Assembly (NCBI GenBank): GCA_000720535.1
Contig: JOAZ01000005.1
Location: 124,001-188,000, forward strand
Source: Streptomyces halstedii
Lineage (GTDB): Bacteria > Actinomycetota > Actinomycetes > Streptomycetales > Streptomycetaceae
Length of the DNA: 64,000 nt
Direction: 5' to 3'
A program made the position numbers and the translations under genes. Every line of letters starts with the position of its first letter. Position 1 is the first letter of the stretch. Positions 19,445-29,473 of the stretch are shown here, in pieces. The notes beneath the pieces were generated by a model, which did no database searches, was not told the origin of the DNA, and saw only the letters and a list, made by a program, of their open reading frames with translations.

Positions 19445-20430
19445 CCGAGCACACGCACGACCATGCTGACGAACAGACGCGCGACCGCAGCGACCGCACC
19501 GACCGAACAGACGGAGCCGCACACGTGAGTACGGGAAGCGCCCAGGAGAAGGGCGAGAGCGCCGCGCCGGCCATCCCGGAGCTGGTGATCATCTCGGGTA
19601 TGTCGGGCGCGGGACGCAGTACGGCGGCCAAGTGCCTGGAGGACCTCGGCTGGTTCGTCGTGGACAACCTGCCGCCCGCCCTGATCCCCACCATGGTCGA
19701 GCTCGGCGCCCGCTCCCAGGGCAACGTGGCCCGGATCGCCGTCGTCGTCGACGTACGGGGCCGCCGGTTCTTCGACAACCTCCGGGAGTCCCTGGCGGAC
19801 CTGGAGGCCAAGCACGTCACCCGGCGGATCGTCTTCCTGGAGTCCTCCGACGACGCCCTCGTACGCCGTTTCGAATCGGTCCGCCGCCCGCACCCCCTCC
19901 AGGGCGACGGCCGCATCGTCGACGGCATCGCCGCCGAGCGCGACCTGCTGCGCGAGCTGCGCGGCGACGCCGACCTGGTCATCGACACCTCCAGCCTCAA
20001 CGTGCACGAGCTGCGGGCCAAGATGGACGCCCAGTTCGCCGGCGACGAGGAGCCCGAGCTGCGGGCCACGGTGATGTCGTTCGGCTTCAAGTACGGCCTC
20101 CCCGTCGACGCCGACCTCGTCGTGGACTGCCGCTTCTTGCCCAACCCGCACTGGGTCCCCGAGCTGCGCCCCTTCACCGGACTCAACGAGGAGGTGTCCG
20201 ACTACGTCTTCGACCAGCCGGGCGCCAAGGAGTTCCTCAACCAGTACACCGAGCTCCTCCAGCTGATCGCCGCGGGCTACCGGCGCGAGGGCAAGCGCTA
20301 TGTGACGATCGCCGTGGGCTGCACGGGCGGCAAGCACCGCTCCGTGGCCATGTCGGAGAAGCTGTCCGCACGGCTGGCCGCGGAAGGCATCGAGACCGTC
20401 CTCGTCCACCGGGACATGGGGCGCGAGTGA
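19441..20430 (+). CDS. rapZ: RapZ-family nucleotide-binding protein
   Basis: A 329-residue RapZ/YvcJ protein. The P-loop reads GMSGAGRST, with Arg where many homologues have Lys; the Walker-B-like strand [13 protein letters not shown], and the C-terminal [23 protein letters not shown] and [10 protein letters not shown] motifs are typical. In E. coli RapZ is an RNase E adaptor controlling GlcN6P synthase; in actinobacteria the role is not settled. The N-terminal about 35 residues are low-complexity (His/Asp/Arg/Thr), so an internal start at GTG 19525 is possible, but the ATGA overlap with uvrC supports 19441. It overlaps yvcK by four bases. The order uvrC-rapZ-yvcK-whiA is conserved in Gram-positive bacteria. 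Confidence 0.95.
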   Translation: MTEHTHDHADEQTRDRSDRTDRTDGAAHVSTGSAQEKGESAAPAIPELVIISGMSGAGRSTAAKCLEDLGWFVVDNLPPALIPTMVELGARSQGNVARIAVVVDVRGRRFFDNLRESLADLEAKHVTRRIVFLESSDDALVRRFESVRRPHPLQGDGRIVDGIAAERDLLRELRGDADLVIDTSSLNVHELRAKMDAQFAGDEEPELRATVMSFGFKYGLPVDADLVVDCRFLPNPHWVPELRPFTGLNEEVSDYVFDQPGAKEFLNQYTELLQLIAAGYRREGKRYVTIAVGCTGGKHRSVAMSEKLSARLAAEGIETVLVHRDMGRE

Positions 20431-21461
20431 CCAGACGTCCGCTGCGGCGGCACCGGCTGAGCAGGGCCACGGCCGCCCTCTCCGGCCGCAAACGCGGCGC
20501 ACAGCCCAAGGTCGTCGCCCTGGGCGGGGGCATGGGCCTGTCGGCCTCGCTCACGGCGCTGCGCCGGATCACCGGCGACCTCACCGCCGTGGTCACGGTG
20601 GCCGACGACGGCGGCTCGTCGGGACGGCTCCGCGAGGAGCTCGGCGTGCTGCCCCCCGGCGACCTGCGCAAAGCGCTGGCCGCGCTCTGCGGGGACGACG
20701 AGTGGGGCCGGACCTGGTCCCAGGTGATCCAGCACCGCTTCGAGTCCAAGGGCGATCTGCACGAGCACGCGGTGGGCAACCTGCTCATCGTCGCCCTCTG
20801 GGAGCAGCTGGGCGACCACGTCCAGGCCCTCGACCTGGTGGGCAAGCTGCTCGGCGCCCACGGCAGGGTCCTGCCCATGTCCGCCGTACCCCTGGAGCTC
20901 CAGGCACTGGTACGCGGCCACCATCCCGACCGCCCCGACGACATAGTCACCGTGCGGGGGCAGGCGACGGTGGCGCTCACCCCCGGCGAGGTGCAGTCCG
21001 TCCACGTCGTCCCGGCCGACCCGCCGGCCGTGCCCGAAGCGGTCGCGGCGGTCCTGGACGCCGACTGGGTCGTGCTCGGCCCCGGGTCCTGGTTCTCCTC
21101 GGTGATCCCGCACCTCCTGGTCCCCGAACTCCTGGACGCCCTGGTCTCCACGAAGGCCCGCAAGGTCCTCTCGCTGAACCTCGCGCCGCAACCCGGTGAA
21201 ACCGAAGGCTTCTCACCGCAGCGTCATTTGGAGGTTTTGGGACGACACGCCCCTAAACTCGCCATGGACGTGGTGCTGGCCGACGAGGCCGCCGTGCCCG
21301 ACCGCGAGTCCCTCGCCGATGCCGCCAAGCGGCTCGGAGCAGCGGTCGAGCTGGCCCCTGTGGCCTCACCCGACGGCGTTCCGATTCACGATCCGGAGCT
21401 GTTGGCCGCCGCGTACGACCGTATTTTTCGGATGCATGGAAGGATCGGCCCATGGCGATGA
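20427..21461 (+). CDS. yvcK: YvcK/CofD-like protein (gluconeogenesis factor)
   Basis: A 344-residue CofD-fold protein. The N-terminal nucleotide-sugar site [19 protein letters not shown] and [16 protein letters not shown], and the later GNLLIVAL and [14 protein letters not shown] segments, are diagnostic. YvcK binds UDP-GlcNAc in Bacillus and mycobacteria and links carbon flux to cell-wall growth; the biochemical activity is not known. GTG 20427 shares GTGA with the rapZ stop. The frame is open far upstream through rapZ, but the conserved domain begins about 30 residues after this GTG. Its stop lies inside the whiA start region (10-base overlap), so the whole chain is coupled. Confidence 0.95.
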   Translation: MTRRPLRRHRLSRATAALSGRKRGAQPKVVALGGGMGLSASLTALRRITGDLTAVVTVADDGGSSGRLREELGVLPPGDLRKALAALCGDDEWGRTWSQVIQHRFESKGDLHEHAVGNLLIVALWEQLGDHVQALDLVGKLLGAHGRVLPMSAVPLELQALVRGHHPDRPDDIVTVRGQATVALTPGEVQSVHVVPADPPAVPEAVAAVLDADWVVLGPGSWFSSVIPHLLVPELLDALVSTKARKVLSLNLAPQPGETEGFSPQRHLEVLGRHAPKLAMDVVLADEAAVPDRESLADAAKRLGAAVELAPVASPDGVPIHDPELLAAAYDRIFRMHGRIGPWR

Positions 21462-22441
21462 CGCCAGCGGTGAAGGACGAAGTCTCTCGGCTTCCCGTGA
21501 CCCGGACCTGCTGCAGAAAAGCAGAGGTCTCGGCGATTCTTCGGTTCGCGGGCGGGCTGCACCTGGTGAGCGGCCGGATTGTGATCGAGGCGGAGCTGGA
21601 CACCGCGATGGCGGCCCGTCGGCTCAAGCGGGACGTCCTGGAGATCTTCGGGCACAGCTCGGAGCTGATCGTGATGGCCCCCAGCGGACTGCGCCGCGGT
21701 TCCCGCTACGTCGTACGCGTGGTGGCCGGCGGCGATCAGCTGGCCCGCCAGACCGGCCTGGTGGACGGCCGCGGCCGCCCCATCCGGGGGCTGCCGCCGC
21801 AGGTGGTCTCGGGGGCCACCTGCGACGCCGAGGCCGCCTGGCGCGGGGCCTTCCTGGCCCACGGCTCGCTCACCGAGCCCGGCCGCTCCTCCTCCCTGGA
21901 GGTGACCTGCCCCGGGCCGGAGGCGGCCCTGGCGCTGGTCGGTGCCGCCCGGCGGCTCTCCATCGCGGCCAAGGCCCGCGAGGTGCGCGGGGTGGACCGT
22001 GTCGTCGTCCGTGACGGTGACGCGATCGGCGCGCTGCTGACGCGGCTGGGCGCCCACGAGTCGGTGCTCGCCTGGGAGGAGCGCCGGATGCGACGCGAGG
22101 TCCGGGCCACGGCCAACCGCCTCGCCAACTTCGACGACGCCAACCTCCGCCGTTCCGCACGGGCCGCGGTGGCGGCGGGGGCACGGGTGGGGCGCGCCCT
22201 GGAGATCCTGGGCGAGGAGGTCCCCGAGCACCTGGCCGCCGCCGGGCGGCTGCGCATGGAGCACAAGCAGGCGTCCCTGGAGGAGCTCGGCGCGCTCGCC
22301 GACCCGCCGCTGACCAAGGACGCGGTCGCGGGCCGGATCAGGCGCCTGCTGGCGATGGCCGACAAGCGGGCCCAGGACCTCGGTATCCCGGGCACGGAGT
22401 CGACCCTCAGCGAGGAGATGGCCGACGGCCTGGTCGGCTGA
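21452..22441 (+). CDS. whiA: Sporulation transcription regulator WhiA
   Basis: WhiA, 329 residues, is a DNA-binding regulator that acts with WhiB to stop aerial-hypha growth and start sporulation septation in Streptomyces. Seen: the N-terminal degenerate LAGLIDADG homing-endonuclease-like domain (residues about 20-220, beginning [18 protein letters not shown] and including [12 protein letters not shown]) and the C-terminal helix-turn-helix ([22 protein letters not shown]). The ATG overlaps yvcK by ten bases. This gene is the clearest marker that the organism is a sporulating actinomycete. whiA is the last gene of the unit; two strong hairpins follow. Confidence 0.97.
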   Translation: MAMTPAVKDEVSRLPVTRTCCRKAEVSAILRFAGGLHLVSGRIVIEAELDTAMAARRLKRDVLEIFGHSSELIVMAPSGLRRGSRYVVRVVAGGDQLARQTGLVDGRGRPIRGLPPQVVSGATCDAEAAWRGAFLAHGSLTEPGRSSSLEVTCPGPEAALALVGAARRLSIAAKAREVRGVDRVVVRDGDAIGALLTRLGAHESVLAWEERRMRREVRATANRLANFDDANLRRSARAAVAAGARVGRALEILGEEVPEHLAAAGRLRMEHKQASLEELGALADPPLTKDAVAGRIRRLLAMADKRAQDLGIPGTESTLSEEMADGLVG

Positions 22442-22488
22442 GAGCGAGCCGTGGTGACGCCCCGGGGCCCCTCCGGCATCTCGCCGGG

Positions 22489-22516
22489 GCGGGCCCGGGG
22501 GCCTTCCCGGGCCCGC
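22489..22516 (+). terminator. First hairpin after whiA
   Basis: GCGGGCCCGGG (22489-22499) pairs perfectly with CCCGGGCCCGC (22506-22516) around GGCCTT. It starts 48 bases after the whiA stop. Confidence 0.7.
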
Positions 22517-22777
22517 GGCCGGGTCCCGCCGCCCGCCCCGCCCGAATCCACGCGTCAGGCCGTAATCCGTCCGGACCCGGACCCGGACCGGAACTCCGGC
22601 AAGCCGGAAAGACGTCCGGGCGCGGCCGGAATGCGGCGGCCGGGAGCGGTGAATGACCGGAGCCCACACTTCGCCCCGAAGACCCCCTCAGGCCGATTTC
22701 GAAATCGGCGCGCGGGCTCATTCCGTATCGGCTGAGTGACGCCGCGCCCAATCGAGCGGGCGGCGATCCGCAGTTCG

Positions 22778-22811
22778 CCGTCACCGGCACCCGAAAGTGT
22801 GCCGGTGACGG
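22778..22811 (+). terminator. Strong hairpin, 13-bp stem followed by TATTT
   Basis: CCGTCACCGGCAC (22778-22790) pairs perfectly with GTGCCGGTGACGG (22799-22811), loop of eight bases, followed by TATTTCC. It lies 337 bases after whiA, far from any annotated gene end, so it may terminate a short non-coding transcript. Confidence 0.6.
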
Positions 22812-23171
22812 TATTTCCATCGATTGAGTGCCGCTCCGCACAATTGAGCGGAAGGGTGTCGCCGGGTCACCGCCGGTGTGTGTCAGGCATGTTCACCGGG
22901 GGCGTTTTCCGGCCGAGGTGTGTTCGCAGATTTCCGGAACTGATCACGCGTCAGTTACTTCAGGTGATCGGAGGATCGGAGTGCGGGTGTGACCTGCCGT
23001 TCCGCGGCAAGGGGCCCGGCTCCGGGGGGTGTTGACGCTCGGTGACCACGCGGTGTTCGATGGCCGTCTCCTGGGGTAGGCGGGACCGGAGTATCCGTGC
23101 CTCTACCCGGGAGTACGGATATCCCCCTTCGCACCGGCCCGCTCGATGTCACCCAAAAGCCTTCGGAGAGG

Positions 23172-23177
23172 TAGGGT
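23172..23177 (+). promoter_or_regulatory. Candidate -10 box for the gap operon
   Basis: TAGGGT fits the Streptomyces sigma-HrdB -10 pattern and lies 74 bases before the gap start. The -35 side (TCACCC at 23149-23154, 17-base spacer) is weak. A leader of about 65 bases would follow. Confidence 0.4.
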
Positions 23178-23208
23178 CGGAGGCGGTCGGGGACATCCCT
23201 ATAAAACT

Positions 23209-23229
23209 CGCCGGTATCTCATACCGGCG
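23209..23229 (+). promoter_or_regulatory. Stem-loop in the gap 5' leader
   Basis: CGCCGGTAT (23209-23217) and ATACCGGCG (23221-23229) form a perfect 9-bp stem with a 3-base loop. It ends eight bases before the gap SD (GAGGAG, 23238-23243). It may protect the mRNA 5' end or bind a regulator. Confidence 0.6.
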
Positions 23230-23236
23230 TACCTGA

Positions 23237-24262
<1,026 letters not shown>

Positions 24263-24296
24263 TCCTAGGATCGGCAGGCATCTCGATGTGAGCAAC

Positions 24297-24332
24297 GGGC
24301 TCGGGCGGCGCGATGAGGCGCCGCCCGAGCCC
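24297..24332 (+). terminator. Intercistronic hairpin between gap and pgk
   Basis: A perfect 15-bp stem, GGGCTCGGGCGGCGC (24297-24311) with its complement at 24318-24332, has a 6-base loop GATGAG. It lies 35 bases after gap and 40 before pgk. It could end most transcripts after gap or stabilise the gap message. A 12-bp palindrome, GATCCTAGGATC (24261-24272), straddles the gap stop. Confidence 0.7.
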
Positions 24333-24371
24333 CTTGCATGCTTCCGTCCTTCCAAGGAGTTACCGCAACAG

Positions 24372-25583
24372 ATGAAGACGATCGACGAACTTCTCGCCGA
24401 AGGGGTCGCGGGCAAGCGGGTATTCGTCCGTGCCGACCTCAACGTGCCGCTGGACGGCACCACGATCACCGACGACGGCCGCATCCGCGCCGTCGTGCCG
24501 ACGGTCGCCCGGCTCGCCGAAGCCGGCGCACGGGTCGTCGTCGCCTCGCACCTCGGCCGCCCCAAGGGCGCCCCGGACCCGGCCTTCTCGCTCGCCCCCG
24601 CCGCCGCCCGTCTCGGTGAACTGCTCGGCGCCGACGTCGCGTTCGCGACCGACACCGTCGGAGACTCGGCCCGCGCCACCGTGGCCGCCCTCACCGACGG
24701 CCAGGTCGCCGTCGTCGAGAACCTCCGCTTCAACGCCGGTGAGACCTCCAAGGACGACGCCGAACGCGGGGCCTTCGCCGACCAGCTCGCCCAGCTCGCG
24801 GACGTCTACGTCGGGGACGGCTTCGGCGCCGTCCACCGCAAGCACGCCTCGGTGTACGACCTCCCGGCCCGCCTGCCGCACGCGGCCGGCTATCTGATCG
24901 CCACCGAGGTCGGCGTCCTGAAGAAGCTGACCGAGGACGTCTCCCGCCCCTACGCCGTGGTCCTCGGCGGCGCCAAGGTGTCCGACAAGCTCGGGGTCAT
25001 CGACCACCTGCTGGAGAAGGCCGACCGGATCCTGATCGGCGGCGGCATGGCGTACACCTTCCTCAAGGCCCAGGGCCACGAGGTCGGCATCTCGCTGCTC
25101 CAGGAGGACCAGGTCCCCGCCGTCCAGGGATACCTCAAGCGGGCCGAGGAGCTCGGTGTGGAGTTCGTCCTCCCCGTCGACGTCCTGGTCGCCGGAGAGT
25201 TCCCGGACCTGAAGACCAAGGCCCCGGCCCACCCCGCCACGGTCGCCGCCGACGCCATCCCGGCCGACCAGGAGGGCCTGGACATCGGCCCCGAGACCTG
25301 CGCCCTGTACGCGTCGAAGCTCGCCGACGCGGCCACCGTCTTCTGGAACGGCCCGATGGGCGTCTTCGAGCACCCCGACTACGCCGGGGGCACCAGGGCC
25401 GTCGCCCAGGCCCTCGCCGGATCCGAGGCCTTCAGCGTGGTCGGCGGCGGGGACTCCGCGGCCGCCGTCCGCATCCTGGGCTTCGACGAGAACGCGTTCG
25501 GACACATCTCGACCGGTGGCGGCGCCAGCCTCGAATACCTCGAAGGCAAGACGCTTCCCGGCCTCGCCGCACTGGAGGACTGA
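24372..25583 (+). CDS. pgk: Phosphoglycerate kinase
   Basis: A 403-residue Pgk, transferring phosphate from 1,3-bisphosphoglycerate to ADP. Seen: RADLNVPLD (substrate Arg/Asp), [38 protein letters not shown], and the C-terminal GGGDSAAAV and [14 protein letters not shown] loops. The length is normal. ATG 24372 follows AAGGAG with about ten bases spacing; the frame is open to 24288 but the upstream part runs over the hairpin. It is followed six bases later by tpiA, so the two are co-translated. Confidence 0.97.
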   Translation: MKTIDELLAEGVAGKRVFVRADLNVPLDGTTITDDGRIRAVVPTVARLAEAGARVVVASHLGRPKGAPDPAFSLAPAAARLGELLGADVAFATDTVGDSARATVAALTDGQVAVVENLRFNAGETSKDDAERGAFADQLAQLADVYVGDGFGAVHRKHASVYDLPARLPHAAGYLIATEVGVLKKLTEDVSRPYAVVLGGAKVSDKLGVIDHLLEKADRILIGGGMAYTFLKAQGHEVGISLLQEDQVPAVQGYLKRAEELGVEFVLPVDVLVAGEFPDLKTKAPAHPATVAADAIPADQEGLDIGPETCALYASKLADAATVFWNGPMGVFEHPDYAGGTRAVAQALAGSEAFSVVGGGDSAAAVRILGFDENAFGHISTGGGASLEYLEGKTLPGLAALED

Positions 25584-25589
25584 CCTTTC

Positions 25590-26366
25590 ATGACCACCCG
25601 CACCCCGCTGATGGCGGGCAACTGGAAGATGAACCTCAACCACCTTGAGGCCATCGCCCATGTACAGAAGCTCGCCTTCGCCCTGGCCGACAAGGACTAC
25701 GAGGCCGTCGAGGTCGCCGTCCTGCCGCCCTTCACCGACCTGCGCACCGTGCAGACCCTGGTCGACGGCGACAAGCTGAAGATCAAGTACGGCGCCCAGG
25801 ACGTCTCGGCCCACGACTCCGGCGCGTACACCGGTGAGATCTCCGGCCCGATGCTCGCCAAGCTGAAGTGCACCTACGTGGCCGTGGGGCACAGCGAGCG
25901 CCGCCAGTACCACGGCGAGACCGACGAGATCTGCAACGCCAAGGTCAAGGCGGCCTACCGGCACGGTCTGACCCCGATCCTCTGCGTCGGTGAGGGACTG
26001 GACGTCCGTAAGGCCGGTGACCAGGTCGCCCACACCCTCGCGCAGCTCGACGGCGGCCTCAAGGACATCCCGGCCGAGCAGGCCGAGTCCGTCGTGATCG
26101 CCTACGAGCCGGTCTGGGCCATCGGTACCGGCGAGGTCGCCACCCCCGAGGACGCCCAGGAGGTGTGCGGCGCGATCCGCGGCCGGCTCGCGGAGTTGTA
26201 CTCCCAGGAGCTCGCGGACGCCGTCCGCATCCAGTACGGCGGCTCGGTGAAGTCCGGCAACGTGGCCGCCATCATGGCGCAGCCCGATGTGGACGGCGCG
26301 CTGATCGGGGGCGCCGCACTGGACGCCGACGAGTTCGTCAAGATCGTCCGCTTCCGCGACCAGTGA
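25590..26366 (+). CDS. tpiA: Triosephosphate isomerase
   Basis: A 258-residue TIM-barrel enzyme interconverting glyceraldehyde-3-phosphate and dihydroxyacetone phosphate. The catalytic residues are visible in AGNWKMNLN (Lys), [12 protein letters not shown] (His) and [11 protein letters not shown] (Glu, followed by the flexible loop), with the phosphate-binding YGGSVKSGN and GGAALD near the end. Six bases separate it from pgk. A strong hairpin follows before secG. Confidence 0.97.
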   Translation: MTTRTPLMAGNWKMNLNHLEAIAHVQKLAFALADKDYEAVEVAVLPPFTDLRTVQTLVDGDKLKIKYGAQDVSAHDSGAYTGEISGPMLAKLKCTYVAVGHSERRQYHGETDEICNAKVKAAYRHGLTPILCVGEGLDVRKAGDQVAHTLAQLDGGLKDIPAEQAESVVIAYEPVWAIGTGEVATPEDAQEVCGAIRGRLAELYSQELADAVRIQYGGSVKSGNVAAIMAQPDVDGALIGGAALDADEFVKIVRFRDQ

Positions 26367-26397
26367 GTATGCCCTGACGCCGATCCGTCGTACCCTT

Positions 26398-26431
26398 GCG
26401 GGGGCCAGGGGGTCATCCCCCCGGCCCCCGC
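26398..26431 (+). terminator. Terminator hairpin after tpiA
   Basis: GCGGGGGCC-A-GGGGG pairs with CCCCC-C-GGCCCCCGC across a TCAT loop, with one A/C mismatch. It probably ends the pgk-tpiA message or reduces read-through into secG. Confidence 0.75.
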
Positions 26432-26477
26432 TGTTCGTAGTCGCAGTCCCGAGAATTCCGGAAAGTAGGAGCCAGCC

Positions 26478-26711
26478 GTGATTTTGGCGTTCGAGATCGC
26501 CCTGATCGTCTTCAGCCTGCTGCTGATGCTGCTGGTGCTGATGCACAAGGGCAAGGGCGGCGGCCTCTCCGACATGTTCGGTGGCGGAATGCAGTCCTCC
26601 GTGGGTGGCTCCTCCGTCGCCGAGCGGAACCTCGACCGCATCACCGTCGTGATCGGCCTGCTCTGGTTCGCGTGCATCGTCGTCCTCGGTCTGCTCATCA
26701 AGCTGGACTGA
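26478..26711 (+). CDS. secG: Preprotein translocase subunit SecG
   Basis: A 77-residue SecG with two membrane helices (residues about 2-21 and 53-74) joined by the conserved loop HKGKGGGLSDMFGGG. It stabilises SecYE during Sec export. GTG 26478 follows AGTAGGAGC. The position after tpiA is conserved across many bacteria. Size and sequence are typical. Confidence 0.95.
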   Translation: MILAFEIALIVFSLLLMLLVLMHKGKGGGLSDMFGGGMQSSVGGSSVAERNLDRITVVIGLLWFACIVVLGLLIKLD

Positions 26712-26820
26712 CCGGGCGTCCACGATTCCCGGTAACGGTGTAACTCCTTTCACTGGACGCGCGTTGGGCCTTACGTAGACTGGGGCAACCTCGAGCACCA
26801 TCACGCAGGGAGTTACGACC

Positions 26821-27156
26821 GTGGCAAGTGGCAACGCGATCCGGGGAAGCCGGGTCGGAGCCGGGCCGATGGGGGAGGCCGAGCGGGGCGAGTCAGCGCC
26901 CCGCCTCCGCATCTCCTTCTGGTGCTCGAACGGGCACGAGACCCAGCCCAGCTTCGCCCATGACGCGCAGGTGCCGGAGACCTGGGACTGCCCGCGCTGC
27001 GGTTTCCCGGCCGGACAGGACCAGGACAACCCCCCGGACCCCCCGCGGACCGAGCCGTACAAGACGCACCTGGCGTACGTGCGCGAGCGGCGCAGCGACG
27101 CGGACGGCGAGGCGATCCTCGCCGAGGCCCTCGCCAAACTGCGCGGCGAGATCTAG
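26821..27156 (+). CDS. RbpA-family RNA polymerase-binding protein (paralogue, RbpB-like)
   Basis: A 111-residue RbpA-family protein. RbpA binds RNA polymerase and group 1/2 sigma factors and stabilises the open complex in actinobacteria. The family zinc site is present in WCSNGHE (Cys, His) and CPRCGF (two Cys), followed by a basic linker and the C-terminal sigma-interacting helices ([23 protein letters not shown]). It differs from the main RbpA in a Gly-rich N-terminus and a Pro-rich spacer ([11 protein letters not shown]) and is shorter at the C-terminus. It lies apart from the usual rbpA context, so I read it as the Streptomyces paralogue. GTG 26821 follows GGGAG; TAGACT at 26776-26781 is a possible -10. 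Confidence 0.85.
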   Translation: MASGNAIRGSRVGAGPMGEAERGESAPRLRISFWCSNGHETQPSFAHDAQVPETWDCPRCGFPAGQDQDNPPDPPRTEPYKTHLAYVRERRSDADGEAILAEALAKLRGEI

Positions 27157-27169
27157 CTCCTCCTCTTCA

Positions 27170-27200
27170 CCGGCCGGTCACCCCTCGGGTGGCCGGCCGG
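27170..27200 (+). terminator. Terminator hairpin after the RbpA-family gene
   Basis: CCGGCCGGTCACCC (27170-27183) pairs with GGGTGGCCGGCCGG (27187-27200), one G-T wobble, with a 3-base loop. It starts 14 bases after the stop. Confidence 0.75.
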
Positions 27201-27313
27201 AAGCGGTACGGCCCACCGGCCCCGTGATCGCCCCGCCGCACCCCCCTGATCAATTAGGTTGGAGGGGCAGCGGGGCATGTTGCAGGTACGAGAAGAAGTG
27301 GGCGAATTCCCGG

Positions 27314-28966
27314 ATGAACGCACAAGGCCGAACCAAGCTCAACCAGACGCCCGAGTGGGCCGCTCTCGCCGAGCACCGCGAGGCGTTCGGGCGGACACAC
27401 CTGCGGCAGTTGTTCGCGGACGCGCCGGAGCGCGGCAGCGCGTACACCCTGCGGGTCGGCGACCTCCACGTCGACTACTCCAAGCACCTGGTCACCGACG
27501 AGACCCTGCGCCTGCTGCGCGGCCTCGCCGCCGCCACCGGCGTCGCCGGCCTGCGGGACGCCATGTTCCGCGGCGAGAAGATCAACACCACTGAGGACCG
27601 CGCCGTACTGCACACCGCGCTCCGCGCCCCCCGGGACGCCGTGATCGAGGTGGACGGCGAGAACGTGGTACCGGCCGTGCACGCCGTCCTCGACAAGATG
27701 GCCGCCTTCTCCGAGCGCGTCCGGGCGGGCGAGTGGACCGGCCACACCGGCCGGCCGGTCAAGAACGTCGTGAACATCGGCATCGGCGGCTCCGACCTCG
27801 GCCCCGCCATGGCCTACGAGGTGCTGCGCTCCTTCACCGACCGCTCGCTGACCGTCCGCTTCGTCTCCAACGTCGACGGCGCCGACCTGCACGAGGCCGT
27901 GCGCGACCTGGACCCGGCCGAGACGCTGTTCGTCGTCGCGTCCAAGACCTTCACGACGATCGAGACCATCACCAACGCCACCTCCGCCCGCGACTGGCTC
28001 CTCACCGAGCTGAAGGCCGGTCAGGAAGCTGTCGCCCGGCACTTCGTGGCCCTGTCGACCAACGCGGAGAAGGTCGCGGACTTCGGCATCGACACGGCCA
28101 ACATGTTCGAGTTCTGGGACTGGGTCGGCGGACGCTACTCCTACGACTCGGCGATCGGCCTCTCGCTGATGATCGCCATCGGCCCGGAGCGGTTCCGGGA
28201 GATGCTGGACGGCTTCCACCTCGTGGACGAGCACTTCCGTACCGCCCCCGCCGAGGAGAACGTCCCGCTGCTGCTCGGCCTCCTGGGCATCTGGTACGGC
28301 CAGTTCTTCGACGCCCAGTCGCACGCGGTGCTGCCCTACAGCCACTACCTGTCCAAGTTCACCGCGTACCTCCAGCAGCTGGACATGGAGTCCAACGGCA
28401 AGTCCGTGGACCGTGACGGCGCGCCGGTCGAGTGGCAGACCGGCCCGGTCGTCTGGGGCACCCCCGGCACCAACGGCCAGCACGCCTACTACCAGTTGAT
28501 CCACCAGGGCACCAAGATCGTCCCGGCCGACTTCATCGGCTTCGCGTCCCCGGTCCACGACCTGCTGCCCGGCCTCATCGCCCAGCACGACCTGCTGATG
28601 GCCAACTTCTTCGCGCAGACCCAGGCGCTCGCCTTCGGCAAGACCCCCGACGAGGTACGGGCGGAGGGCGTGCCCGAGGAGCTGGTGCCCCACAAGACGT
28701 TCCGGGGCAACCACCCGACGACCACGATCCTCGCTGACCGGCTCACCCCGTCCGTGCTCGGCCAGCTCATCGCGCTGTACGAGCACAAGGTCTTCGTCCA
28801 GGGCGCCGTCTGGAACATCGACTCCTTCGACCAGTGGGGCGTCGAACTCGGCAAGGTCCTCGCCAAGAAGATCGAGCCGGTCCTGACGGAGGGCACCGGC
28901 GGGGAGAACCTGGACAGCTCCACCGCCCACCTCGTGGAGACCTATCGCGGCCTGCGCGGACGCTGA
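27314..28966 (+). CDS. pgi: Glucose-6-phosphate isomerase
   Basis: A 550-residue Pgi interconverting glucose-6-phosphate and fructose-6-phosphate. The signature segments are present: [26 protein letters not shown] (phosphate site), [14 protein letters not shown], the catalytic Glu region [18 protein letters not shown] and the C-terminal [13 protein letters not shown] with the active-site Lys. ATG 27314 is the best start by homology although the SD is weak (GAGAAG, 18 bases upstream). TAGGTT (27255-27260) may be the -10. It feeds glycolysis (gap-pgk-tpiA upstream) and the pentose-phosphate operon just downstream. Confidence 0.97.
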   Translation: MNAQGRTKLNQTPEWAALAEHREAFGRTHLRQLFADAPERGSAYTLRVGDLHVDYSKHLVTDETLRLLRGLAAATGVAGLRDAMFRGEKINTTEDRAVLHTALRAPRDAVIEVDGENVVPAVHAVLDKMAAFSERVRAGEWTGHTGRPVKNVVNIGIGGSDLGPAMAYEVLRSFTDRSLTVRFVSNVDGADLHEAVRDLDPAETLFVVASKTFTTIETITNATSARDWLLTELKAGQEAVARHFVALSTNAEKVADFGIDTANMFEFWDWVGGRYSYDSAIGLSLMIAIGPERFREMLDGFHLVDEHFRTAPAEENVPLLLGLLGIWYGQFFDAQSHAVLPYSHYLSKFTAYLQQLDMESNGKSVDRDGAPVEWQTGPVVWGTPGTNGQHAYYQLIHQGTKIVPADFIGFASPVHDLLPGLIAQHDLLMANFFAQTQALAFGKTPDEVRAEGVPEELVPHKTFRGNHPTTTILADRLTPSVLGQLIALYEHKVFVQGAVWNIDSFDQWGVELGKVLAKKIEPVLTEGTGGENLDSSTAHLVETYRGLRGR

Positions 28967-28969
28967 CCG

Positions 28970-29473
28970 ATGGAAACGGGGGAGGGGACGGTACGGCTGC
29001 GGCCGCCGCGCAACGCACCGGCCCGGCGGGCCGTCGGCTGGTGGCGGGCCCGGTGCCTGCTCGTGGCGGCGGCCCCGGTGGCGGTCCTGGCCGTCCTGGG
29101 CGCGCTCGTCACGCCCGCCAGGGCCTGGCTGCTGACGCCCGCCGCGGTGCTGGCCGCGCTCGGGCTGCTGACCGCCGTCCTCCTCCCCCTCTGGTGGTTC
29201 CGCGCCCACCGCTGGGAGGTCACCGAGGACGCGGTCCACGTACGGACCGGGATCTTCCAGCGGGAATGGCGGATCGCGCCGATGTCCCGCATCCAGACCG
29301 TGGACACCGTGCGCGGGCCGCTGGAACAGCTCTTCGGGCTGGCGACGGTCACCGTCACCACCGCCTCCGCCAAAGGCGCCGTGCGGATCGAGGGCCTGGA
29401 CCACGAGACGGCCGCCGGCCTCGTGGAACGGCTCACCCGGATCACCCAGGCCACGCCCGGGGACGCCACATGA
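28970..29473 (+). CDS. PH-domain (bacterial PH, YdbS-like) membrane protein
   Basis: A 167-residue protein with two membrane helices (about residues 28-50 and 55-78) followed by a bPH2/DUF304 domain with the typical ending TVDTVRGPLEQLFGLATVTVTT. YdbS-like proteins usually work with a larger YdbT-like partner, and that partner follows with a four-base overlap (ATGA). Their function is not known; in Bacillus YdbS/YdbT protect against certain membrane-active antibiotics. It starts three bases after pgi, so the three genes are co-transcribed. Confidence 0.85.
   Translation: METGEGTVRLRPPRNAPARRAVGWWRARCLLVAAAPVAVLAVLGALVTPARAWLLTPAAVLAALGLLTAVLLPLWWFRAHRWEVTEDAVHVRTGIFQREWRIAPMSRIQTVDTVRGPLEQLFGLATVTVTTASAKGAVRIEGLDHETAAGLVERLTRITQATPGDAT

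Noticed and set aside
22736-23035. A 99-codon frame in the whiA-gap gap
   Set aside because: Its codon third positions are not GC-biased, it runs through a strong hairpin, and I recognise no homology.
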